Below are positions 35,801 through 47,800 of a DNA stretch of 64,000 nucleotides, in pieces (the first letter of the stretch is position 1; each line of letters begins with the position of its first letter). The DNA is from Apus apus. Its lineage: Eukaryota > Chordata > Aves > Apodiformes > Apodidae. The notes under the pieces are model-generated. The model was not told where the DNA came from and did not search any database. It worked only from the letters and a program-made list of their open reading frames with translations. The position numbers and the translations under genes were made by a program. The stretch lies in NCBI RefSeq assembly GCF_020740795.1, contig NC_067295.1, positions 3,720,501 to 3,784,500 of the forward strand, written 5' to 3'.

Positions 35801-38800
35801 GTGGTCACCTGATCCAGAGGGTTATTAATGGTGGGAAGGATCTTAAAAGCTTGACCAGTTTGAATCTCAGTGGCTGTGTTCACTGTCTGGCTCCGGAGTC
35901 CTTGTTTCGAAAAGCAGAAGATGACATTGACAGTAGCATTCTGGAAAGCCTGGTGGTGTCTTGCTGCAACCTGAGACACCTCAACCTCTCTGCAGCTCAC
36001 CATCACAGCTCAGAAAGCATAGGGAATCACTTGTGCCAGCTTCTCTCCAGGTTAAAGCACCTGCTCTCCTTAGCACTACCAGTTTGCTCCATCACAGATG
36101 TTGCTACAAGTGTGGAAAAGCCTCCCATGGCATCTAATTTGGTGCCCCAAACGTTTGGAAGGAAAGTTCGGATCGGGATACAGACATATCCCAGGAACTT
36201 GGCAGACCAGGCAAATCAGAAGATAGAGTCTTCGGTGTTCTGGGCTCTGATGGGAAGCCTCCGGTTTTTGGAAACCTTGGAAATAATCGGGTCCAGTTTT
36301 TCCTCTGCCATGCCCCGCAACGAGCCAGCAATTCGGAACTCGTTGCCTCCTTGTGTCCGGGCACAGAGTGTGGGGGATTCAGAGGTGGCTGCCATTAGCC
36401 AGTTGACTTACTTGCAGAGCCTCACCTTAGCACAGCTGCCAAATATTCTTACTGGCTCGGGGCTTGTACACATTGGATTGCAGTGCCAGCACTTGCGGAC
36501 TCTTTCCTTGGCCAACCTGGGCATGATGGGGAAAATGGTCTATATGTCTGCTCTCATGGACATGCTGAAACACTGCAAGTGTCTGAGAGATCTCAGGTGA
36601 GGGGTTGCCATTGAACACCTCCATTTTGTTTGTGGATCTCCAGAAATGTAGTGCCTGGTTTGTTGTGGCTAGTGGGGAAGCTGCCAGTGTTCCTGTTCTG
36701 ATCAAAAATAGCTGCAATTGCTTGAAAACTGGCTGTTTTCCTTCCTGACTTGTGGAGAACAGGAAGGTGTTGCGTGCTGTCCTGAGGGCTCAGAAATGTG
36801 CCCTTTTACCAGTGTTGTGAGAGCAAAAAGTGTCTATGCTGCAACTGCCTTCCTTTTAGATAAGGAAGATTGGATGCTGCATGTTTGGGAGCTAGCAGCC
36901 TGTCAGGGCTAGGTTAAGTACTATAAAGCTTTGCTGGCTTTTTGTCTTTTTTGTACACATACATCTCTGAAGTTTCCTGGAAAGAAGAAACTCCTACAAT
37001 GTGTAGGTAATGTGGAGTTCTCCTTAGGTTTCACAATGAGATATTCTTCTGCCTTTGGTTTGTATTAAAATCTTGCCTTTTTTTTTTTTTTTTAATTTCT
37101 TATTCTTTTGTTGAGAATATATTGAAAACATGCCCAATTTACAGTTTGTCCTTTTGGTGTTCCTCTCCTGGTAGGACTTAAAAGGATCCTACCAAGGATC
37201 TGATCCTGAAGGGTGCACAAAGGAGCTTCACAGTAGCCAAAATGTGTTTATGAAAGCAAAGGGCAGGAACTGTGATGGTTTCCTTGCATCAGTCCAAATG
37301 AACACAAAGGTTATTACTCCAGAAATATGATTTTTTTATTATTATTTCTTTCCCCAAATCAGCTTCTGTTGGTGAAACTGCTAGGCCTGTTAGTCTGGTT
37401 GTCATCCTCTGTTCACAAAATGGGTCTGAAATCCTTAAGAGTAGTAGCATCAAGGTCGCTCCTGTCATCACAGAGACAGCGTGACTAAAATTAATGCTCA
37501 TCAGCTGAGGCTGGTGTTTGTGTGTATGTTCTTTATCCATTGCAACAGTAAAGGCAGCCAGGGTGGCTAGAACACCTCAGGAGGGTTTTCTTTTTCCACC
37601 ACTCCCCATTTATAACAGGCAAGAAGTGTGTTAGTCTCTCACCCAAGGGATGGCAGCTGTTGGAAATTCAGTTGCTTAATGGCTTCAGTCACCTGAACAG
37701 ATCCTTAACCTTCAGAAGACTAAATAGCTATGGAAAAACTAAGGTCTGGGGAAGGAGATTTGTGTGTGCAGTGATGCCTCATTCAGTCTAGGCCCTGCAG
37801 CTTCCAGAGGCTTTGAAATGGAGGCCAAGAGCCATGAAGATGAGAGGCAGAGGCCTTGAATAAAGGATGAACAAGGGTGTTTCCTTGTTAGCAGCCAGGC
37901 GTTTTGATGTAAGCTGTCACTGTTCTTTCTTGAGTGAAGTCTAAGCTTTTATATAGGTTTAAGAGGATTTTACTCTTTAGCACTTCCTCCTTGTACTGGA
38001 GTTTCGTTTTAATTTGACTAATTCTCTGCTGCTCTACCCTTTTTTTTTTTCCTTCTCCCCGTTTCCAGCCTGACAAGCTCGTTTAAGGGGCTATTCCGAA
38101 GCAACATTGTCATCTAGCGAGTGAAAGGCAGTATTGCAAGTCAGTGTCCCAGAGAGTAACCTAGAAACCTGCTGTGAGGTTTCAGGGGCTTCTCTGCTTT
38201 TTGTCTTAAGTTTATAATGAACCAATAACCCTGTTGAAAAATTGGGGTGTCTTCCCATTCCCTTAATTTTAGTTACAAGCTGTTACCCGAAGCACTGTTA
38301 GGATCTCTTCAGGCAACACTACCAGACCAGCAGTCACAGGCTGAGACACTAAACCAGAATTTATCAATTAACAGGATTAAGTTGCTGAGATCCCCCTGCA
38401 TACTACAAAAGCCTATGCAGAGATTATCCAGATCAGGTTGGGACCAACAGCTTGTTATCACCTAATGGATTAACCTTCTTGGAGCTCTTGGCCTTGCTGA
38501 CCCAATGACTGGGATTCCCAAGTGCTCTGAGGCCCTGTAGTAAATCTGCACTAAGCAGACGTGCTCTTCTGGTGACACAGGCCCCAGCAGGTTCCTGCAG
38601 ACTGGTTTCTGTGAGGCAGTCATCCAGTAACCCTGCTAGTTAAAACATGGACCCCTTGTTGGTCAGGTGTGGCTTCGCCACATCATTTTATTGTCCCTCT
38701 CTGGGCTGTGATGTAAGATTGTTGATAGCCATGATGGGAAATCCATGCTCTCTTTTCTGGGCCAAGTGTTAAAGATCAAGGTTGGATTGATGGTGGTTTT

Positions 38801-41800
38801 TCTTCCCATGGGAGAGCAGTAGCTTTGATCCTTTGCCATCTCCTGACTCGGGAGTGCTGCTTGTGGTCACTCAGTTGGCTCAGAGGCCCAAGTACTCCAT
38901 CACCATGTGTACATTGTGAATTTTTCATGCCTGCATCTCTCTCTGGGCAGTAAACTGCAAATGACCAGTGTGATCAGTGTTTGGTGCACTGGAGCAGCAA
39001 GTCCCTAAATCCACATCAGCTGCTGGGTGGATGTCAGGTACCAAAAGCCAGGCTGTGCTTGTCCTAAGACCAGAATGGATCTGCCGGTCAGACCTAAGGC
39101 CCATCTTACCCAACGTGCTTTGTAGAAAACTTGCAAAACCAGGGTTACTCCCAGTGGGTGCTGGAATTCTGCAGTTTAAGGCCTTTCTGTCTCTTTGTGT
39201 CCTTGTCCATTAGCACACCCCGTTTGAGAGTAACGAGCAAGGAAGAGGACTGAGCGTGGGGCTTGTTCAGCCAGCAGTGGGAGACGCTGGTTCCTCCACT
39301 GCCAGCCCCCCATGAATGTGCTGCCCTCCCTTTTGCCTGAAAGCAGCCCAAGCATGAATTGCCCATTGACTTGGTTCTGTTTATTCCTGCAGGCTGGAAC
39401 AGCCCTACTTCTGTGCGGGCACCCAGTTCTTCCAGGCACTGAGTCACTGCTCCTCTCTCCAGCGCCTTTGCATCGTCTCCCGGAGCGGGACTCTGCAGTC
39501 TGACGCAGTGATGTCATTCATGGCCAACTGCCTTGAGGTCATCATGTGCCACATGTTTATGGGAGAATCTCTCACCGTTTGCAAAAACCTCCAGCAATCT
39601 ATTGTCCGGAGGTGAGTGCGGAAAAAAGGGTTGATGTGGGATTTCTGGAGCTGTTGGAAGATTTATCTCCCGTTTCCTGGCTTGCCAAGGTTTATATGGC
39701 TTGGAGCATTTGTTCCAAGAAGCTAATAGGTAGTGTGTAACGGCTTGGCACATCAAGTAGCCTCTTATTTTAATAAGAGTGAATCGGTGAAATATTCGAA
39801 GGTATTATATGAATTTTTTATTCCATTCCCACCCATGTTCTCTGCAGTTCCGTTGGCTGAGTTAAAGTTCTGGATGGAAAGCTCCATCATAAATCAAACG
39901 ACACTTTTCGTGTAAACAAAACATCTGCCGACATTTTAAGTACTGAGAGATTTGACCTTGAAGCTTTCCTCCTTTTCCACAAGTGACTAAGATAATTCTC
40001 TGTCCTCTAATCACTTGTAAATGTCACTTACTGATAATCCCCTGCCAGCTCAATTCAAAGCCTTTAAAGGGTTGTTGTGAAGCGTTTTTCTTGGGGGAGG
40101 GGGGGGGGACGGTGTGTGTGGGGGGAAGAGTTGGTACAAACTGCCTTTGCACGTTTGGCAGTTCTTAAATGCATTTTGCTTGGCCCCTTGCAGTGTTCTG
40201 AGGCTCACGTGGTGGGAAACGTTTGTGTGTGAGCTGTGAACTGCATTTGAAAAGAGAGCTTTTAATTACGCTTGGCATTTTGAAGTCTTCTAACAGTGGC
40301 AGTCATCTTAGAAAATATTTCCCATGCAACAGCCTTTCCATTATTTTTTTCTTTTTTCTTTTTCCTATGAGGCTTTTCCTCTGCCTTCAGCCTGTGCTCT
40401 TTGTCACCTACTGTTGCTTTGCCCTGTTAAGCTCTAATAAAAATTTCAAATCATTATTACTGCATCCTAAAGGGTGCCCCTCCCTGCCAGCCTTTCTCCA
40501 GCTTCAAAATTACTTACTACACTTGGCTTGTTTCTGTGGATCAAATCCAGAAGAGCCTATGACTATATTAGCTACCTACCAAACTGCACACGAGATGGTT
40601 TGTTACTGCCTCTAAAAGGCTCTGTGTCCTTCTGGGATAGGGATGGTTGGAAACATCCAAGTAAATCCCTTGTTATGTGACAAGGATTCCTTGAGTTTTT
40701 CACAGGGCTTCCTATCTGTGAAAAACCTTTCTTGGTCGATTTCAGTTGTGCTTTGGGGATCCTTAGAAAGAAGGAAGAATCCACAGTTCCCGTTTTTTAT
40801 TTTACCCTCCCCTCTGAGATGCCATTGCAGCACTGGCCAAAATTTTAATGCCCACTTACTGAACAGAAATATGCTGTTCTGCAGTTTTTTCTCCTTCTTT
40901 TTCTCTGTCGTGGACAGATTCTCACTACATTCTGTACCTCTTAATAATTTGAATGCTGGGAACTTTCCAAAGAGCAGCAGATGCCTTGTGGAAATGTTAA
41001 AATTTTTTATATTTGGCAACAGTTCTGGCTGTCATACTATTTTTTTCTTCTTTTGCATTTTATTAATAGAGACGTTTGTATGAAAACAGGATTTTTAAAG
41101 TGTGGGTTTTTGGGGTTTGGGGTTGGTTGTTGTTTTTTTTTTTCCCCCTGAAGAGAGCATCTGCTCCCACTGCAAATTCTACACCTGAGGTCATAATCCT
41201 CTATGACATTGTAATTGGTGGCTCTGGAAACTATTTTGATGTCACATAAGATTATGACTTCAGGAGGAGGATAAGCAGTGGGAGCAGATGCTCTCCTAAG
41301 CAACAAAGATCCTGTTCTCGTGCAACTGTCTCTAGTAATAAAATGGAAGGAACAAAATACAGAAAATGATGTGTAAGCAAAGCCTGGAGTCTTCCACGAG
41401 CCATCAGTGAGTCTTTAACCACGTGACTTTTCCAGTGATCCCATTCTCATCCTTGCACAAATGTGCCTTCAGATGGGGTCAGGAATTAACTTTTTCTGGA
41501 CTGCAGTTTGTCTACTACTGCAAGGGCAAAGAGATATGCAGTAAAATCCATGTAGGAGCTGGTTCATTGCTTAAACCTGTGGATAAGGCTCTAATACACA
41601 CAGCATGGCTTCTGAAAATGTATGTCTCTTTAATCCAAGCTTTACATTATAAGAGCTCATTGGGCAGCAAGTTTAAAGTTAGATATCCTGTGCCAGAACA
41701 AGAGAAGGTGATTTATACTCTCTTTTTTTGTTTTGGAGTTTTTTTTCAGTTTGGAATGTGTGCAGGTGTTGTGTGTGGGAAGTGGGTGGGAAGGAGGCAA

Positions 41801-44800
41801 GAGCAGGGAAGGCAAGGCTGCCTTTGTTTGCTCCCTTTCTTGAGCTGGGGGAATTGATCCATAGTCCTGAGGTCCCATTAAGGATTAGAATTCGTGTTTT
41901 AGGGCTGTGGTGATGGTCTTTTTTAGGCTGAGAGCAGCCAAATGATTGCTGTTTTTTAACAGGGAGATAGGGCTGAAGTGACTCCCATTCCGCCTCTAAA
42001 AAGAGAAGAAATGTGAGTAGGAACTGTAAAGGTCTAGGGCTGGGCATGCACCAGCTGCAGATGATAGAGCTGGAGGGGTTGAAAATGCAACCTGGAGCAG
42101 TGCAATCCTTTTTCAGATGTGGATGTGCAGGAGGGTCGGATCACAGAAGAGGCTGGGTCTGATCTGGGGAGAACAGAATGGTTTTGACTGCTGAGTTGTA
42201 CTGGAAGATGGTGCATATAGAGGGTGTGGTGATGGGAGCTTGGTTGTGCAATCCCCTGCATCACACCAACATCTTAAAGCCTGAACTGATTCTCAAACTC
42301 TTCCCTTTGTAAAATTAGTATTAAACATTTCTGTTCTGCTGGCTCAAAAAGAGATTTATTCTCATCTCTGTTAGTCTCATGACAGCTCCAAACCAGGCTC
42401 TGTGGCGTCCACCTTTCTTGTGGGCAGTTTTCTGGTTGAAGTTTGCTGCTATTTGGGCCAAATTAGTTGAGGTATTTAAGTCATTAAAGCCTCTGATTCA
42501 GTTCTGCATCTTTTGCAATGAAGCAAAGTAAGCAGAGCAGCACTGGTTGGGAGCCCTCATCAGCAAACAAGAGGCTTGCAAGGGCAAGGTCTCCTCTGAG
42601 CTTGAGAGAAGACTGTTTCCCTCCGGGCAGATAAATCATTGCAGTGTTTTTCTTTATTCTTTTTTCCTTCTGTGTGAGTGGGAGGGGTGATCTCCTTTAT
42701 GGTTCAGGGAGATACTCTGTGCACGAAAGAAGTGTCTGGTGGTTAAAGAGAGAGATGTGGCTTGAGTGATCCATATCCACTTCCCTGATCTTCCTCAGAT
42801 TTCACGTATCACAGTGGTCTAGTCTCAGTTTCTCTGTAAAATGGCATTTTTTTTTCCTATCACATGGTGCTCAGCTGCTGCCTCACTTCAGATAGTAGCA
42901 GATTGAACAAACACAGTGTTTTTCCCTTTTACATTTGCACCCAAAGAGCTCCAAGTGCCTGTTGGTTTTGTTTCAATAACTCATCTGTTAGAACCACTGA
43001 AGCTTTCATTCCAGAAACACTGAAATACCACAATTCCTGGACCCACGGTTGTAGGTTCAAGCGTGACCTCAGCCCTGTTGCTGTGTAAAGAGGCTTCTTT
43101 GCAGGAAAGGGAGATTTGCTTCTCCCTCTGGGGCTGCGTTGCTGTGCTGGAATTCTTTCTAAATGCTTGCGAGGAACCGTGTCCGAGGGGACTGGGCTTG
43201 TTTCGAACAGCTTTCCCCGAGGGTTTCCACACTGTTATTTTGTGAAATAGTCAGTAGATGGAGCTGTGACCTATGGAAGTTGTCCCACTGCTTGCTGATG
43301 TGCTTGCTGCACGCCAAATAATCGTATTTATACGCCTGGATTTCTCTGCCCCAGAAATCTTGCGGCCAAGGAATCTGGATGACTTCAGGGTTGAGCAGCT
43401 ACACGGTGTGGTTAGTGGACACTTCACGAAATGTGCAGGAGAAGTTGCTTTCCTATGAAGCTTAACAGGAGAAAACAGGCTAGAAGAGGGGGTGGGAAAT
43501 GCTTTGGCAAATATCCCCTTGACCTTAAGGACAGATTTAATTTCCAGTGTGTTCCTTTAGAATTTTGTCGGGTTTATCTGAAGTGCTAAGGTAGCTCCTA
43601 CCATTGTTATGATTTCAAGGACTCAACAACACCAGACAATACAAGCCTGTGAAAAGTCCTTGAAAAAAAACACCTTGGAAAAGATCAAGAAAACAATTTT
43701 TAAAAAACCCCAACCAAACAACAAAGTAAAAAAAAATAAAAACAAATCATCTCTGGGAGAGTGGTGTCATTAGGGATTCTTTGTACATAAGGGGAAGGTG
43801 TCAAGGCCTGGAGGTGAGTTGTGATTTATGGAAATGCAGTCACCCAAGTTAAGCCCTGGTAGAGAGCGTGGTCAGGAAGCAGAAGATGGTGGTGCAGCTG
43901 AAGAGTGTTTTGGGGAGGTGGGGAGTAGCTGGGCTCAGCTGCTCACATCCCCCAAAAGTGCTGTTGTCCTCTCCTCGGATCTGGTAGCTGTGGGGAGAAG
44001 GTGCAGAGGGCTGGGGCTGGCTGGGCTCCTGGTGCAGCATCTCCCAAGAGCTGTGGGGTTGGAGTGGGGAGTTGGCAGTCCCAGCTCAAGCTTTCTGCCC
44101 CTGTTCTCCCTGCCAAAGGGGCTACCTGTCTCTAGCAAATGGCTTTGCAAAGTGGGTGTGTGGCTCGGGTGACTATGAGAGTTAGCCACTATTGAGAAGT
44201 GCAGAGAATTTTACTGTTTTAGGACAATCTATCAATCAGATTCTGGTGATCTGAGACCCGGAGAAAGAGAAACACTAACTTAACTTTCCTTCTTCTGCCT
44301 GTGTCGGGCCTGAGCACCGCTTAGTTTGAAGTGACACACTCCATAGGATTCCTGCCACTTTCCAGGAATAACAATTTTGGTCTGAATTAGGTCTTAGTAT
44401 TCAAGCTTCTGCAGCATTACCTAAATTTTCCTCTGCTAGTTACTGTAATTTTTTAACATGAAACTCTTGGCTGGATCTTTTCTTAAACTGCTGATTCCAG
44501 TGGCCCTGTGTGGCTGTGAGAGCCATGGTGCACACTGAAGGGATGAAGCACCCTCTTGGGATTCAGTCACAGAAATAGGGCTTACAGGTGTGAGCATGGG
44601 GGGAAAACTGAATGTTTGGAAAGTGCTGAGTGAGCTAGTCCCTTTCCTGGCATTTAGCACAGAACTGAACTATCACAAATCAATTTTTGCTCACCTCAGA
44701 GCTAAGCATTCCCCCCTCCCTTGTTGCTATTGCCCTGGATATCCCTGCAGTATTCCTCTTGCCAGGGTTCTTGTTGTGGGCTCAGCCTCAGAAAAGCCCC

Positions 44801-47800
44801 TTTTGGGTAATCCTTTTTGCTGTTCTGTGGGGTGGGGGGCTGCTAGGGCAGTGAGTGAGTGCAAGATCATCTTTACATTCAGCAGAGTCCTCCAGCATCC
44901 CTGCTGCACTGCCCACCTGACTGCTGCAATTGTATTGACGCTGCAAAAAGCTGGTGTTACCACCTAGGGCTTGTTTGAGATTTTCAAGCTGTTTGTGCAT
45001 CCCTTCACCACTTTCTCTTCCTCCTGACCTTGAAAAAGTCCCTCTCAGTACACTGCTGGCTTTCCTGGCTCCCAGAGCCAGCACGGGAGCTGCCAATTCC
45101 ACTCCGCTAGCCTAAGCATGTTGTGGGCTCAGGCCCTGCATCTGATTGCAGAAGACTTAATGTATTGCTAGGCTGGTGTAGTGAATCATTAGCATCCTGT
45201 TCCAGCCTTCATTGTCTCTTTCATTTCCTGCTCTTAGAAACCCCAGAATCATTCTGTCACAGACTGAATAACAAACTGCATCCTTGTCAGCTTGTGTTAC
45301 CCAAGAATTCCTTGGCTGGCTTGGCAGAGGCTGACTTTGCTTGAGGTGTGGCCTGGACACCTTTGCTTCTACCAGGGGTGTTGTTTATGGGTGGGCACAA
45401 ATAGTTTACAAGGCAACATGGCTTGTGGGGCCATCCCAAATTTGATGTATATTAATATACATCTTCTTTTGGGGGTACTCACCTCTCCCCTTCTTAAATG
45501 CACTCCAGGGGTTGACCCAAATGGTTTGTTCTAACTGCTAGCTCATGGGTTTTGAAGGGAACTCAGTCCTGAAGCCTTCCTTAGTGAGTAGGTTTTTTTC
45601 GTGCATGAAATAGATTCCTTCCTTGGTGAGTAGATTTTTTTTTTTTTGTGCATGAAATAGATTTCAAGGAGTGTCCTCTCTCTCTTGGCTGAGAAATAGT
45701 ATTGGAATAGTAGTGTCGTGCTTTTTCTTCATGAGGGTGTAAAAGGCTGAACGGAAGCATTAACTGCAGCTTTAAAGCATTTCCATAGTAAAATAAATCT
45801 AATTGAGCAGTTATTGCAGTAGCTTTTTAATTTGTGGAAGAGATTAGGAAATAACTTTCAGCTTGCTCTGGCAGAGCACTCCCCTAGGACGTGTCCTGGG
45901 CGCTCTGGCATCGCTCTTTGGGTTCTTATTCCCTCCCCCTCTAATTGTCCAGTCACATTTGACTGATGCAGAGTTCAGCTGGCAAAATAATGTAAGAACC
46001 TCAGCCTGTAACTAGGTTTGATATGAACCTCAGCTCACAGGAGAAGTAGAGGAGTGTGCCATTCATGCCTTACAGAGAGAAACCACAGCAGAGAGATGTA
46101 ATTTGCCTCTCCTCGGGATGAGTCTGAGGTGTATTGCTCCTTCCCCGTGACACGGTGCAGTGGCAGAGGATGCTGCAGTGAAGATCATGGCAGAGTTGGC
46201 AACGTTGTGTGTGAATGACTTCCAGAGTCCCCTCTGCACCTCTTCATCTCAGGTTGGAGGCTGTGGTGGTGGGACTTAGGGTGAGGGGAAATCACAGGCC
46301 TTGGGAGAATGGCAGTTTGTCCATGTAGACATGAGAAAATGGAAAACACCCTTAAAGAAAAGCACTTCATGGAGGAAATATCTCTTTGTGTGGAGTTCAA
46401 AGCAACACGAGGAGTCACAACAGCTTTCCTTGGGATCTTTTACAGCCCCGTTCTGAGGTTAGAAAATGAAGTCTGCTCAGTGTTGGTACTCTGGCAGGGT
46501 TGGAAGTGAGAATGCCACTAAGGAAGAGGCCTGCTTTAGAGTCAGTGTGTGGAGGCTTTGGACCCCTCTGAAGAGGCATCTGGGGGTTGAGTGGGGGGCA
46601 AGGGTCACAGAATCACAGAACTTTTTGAGTTGGAAGGGACCTTAAAAATCATTGAGTTCCAACTCCCCTGCATGGGCAGGGACACCTTCCACTAGAACAG
46701 ACTGTTCAGAGCCCCATCCAACCTGCCCTTGAACACCTCCAGGGATGGAGCCCCCACAACATCTCTGGGCAGCCTGTTCCAGTGTCTCGGCACCCTTACA
46801 CTGAAGGATTTACATCTGATCTCTATCCTAAATCTCCAGTTTAAAACCATTACCCCTTGTCCTCTCACTGCAAACCCCTGTAAAAAGCCCCTCCCCAGCT
46901 TTCCTGTAGGCCCTGTTCAGGTACTGGAAGGCCACTGTGAGGTCCCCTTGGAGCCTTCTCTTTTTCAGACTGAACAACCCCAACTCCCTCAGCCTGTCCT
47001 CATCAGAGAGCTGCTCCAGCCCTTGAATCATTTTCGTGGCCCTTCTCTGGACATGTTCTGACAGGTCCAACACCTTTCTTGTGCTGGGGGCACCAGAGCT
47101 GGACGCAGTATTCTAGGTGAGGTCCTCACTACTCGCAGAGGAAGGAGCCTGGGGGAATCCCACCCTGCAATTTCTTTCTTGTGGCTGGAAGATGCTCAGG
47201 AGCTTCATTTTGCACTACTGGCAGGCACTGTGAGCAAGGAGAGCCTTTGCATTTCCCTGGTACTGAGTTCAGGGCACGGCCAATGGAACAAATTTTAAGT
47301 GGATGTCTGGCCTTCCCTGAGAAGATGAGAAAAATGAGTATGTTTTATGTTGGATCATGCCACTTGTCTGCTGCTCCAGCTTGTCCTGGCATTTCCTCTG
47401 TTCCACCGTGCCATGCTTCAGGGATGGGAGTTTCCAGCCTGGCCCAGGTATGCTGGCTGAAGCTTTCAAGACAAATGCCACATTTGAGCTTTGAGATGTG
47501 AGCAAGTCTTCCAGTGAAAACAGACTTAGGCTGTGCCTGGCAGAGGATTAACAGGGTTTGTGAGCATGTAGGTGAAAGGGCTGTGTACAGGGCAAAAAGT
47601 GAGTTGTTCTGAATTCTCTTTTCTTAGGAAACTTGTACCTCCAGAAGCAGCTCACCAGCCTGGAGGGGAAGTCTAAATGGAGGGGGGAGAAAGTGTGTGA
47701 TTGCAGCAGAAGTTGGTTTGCACGAGGGAGAGTCATGCAAACTAGAGTCCACATCTGCTCTGTTCCCTCTGTTCTTGGTTCCCCCACATCAGGCTTCACC

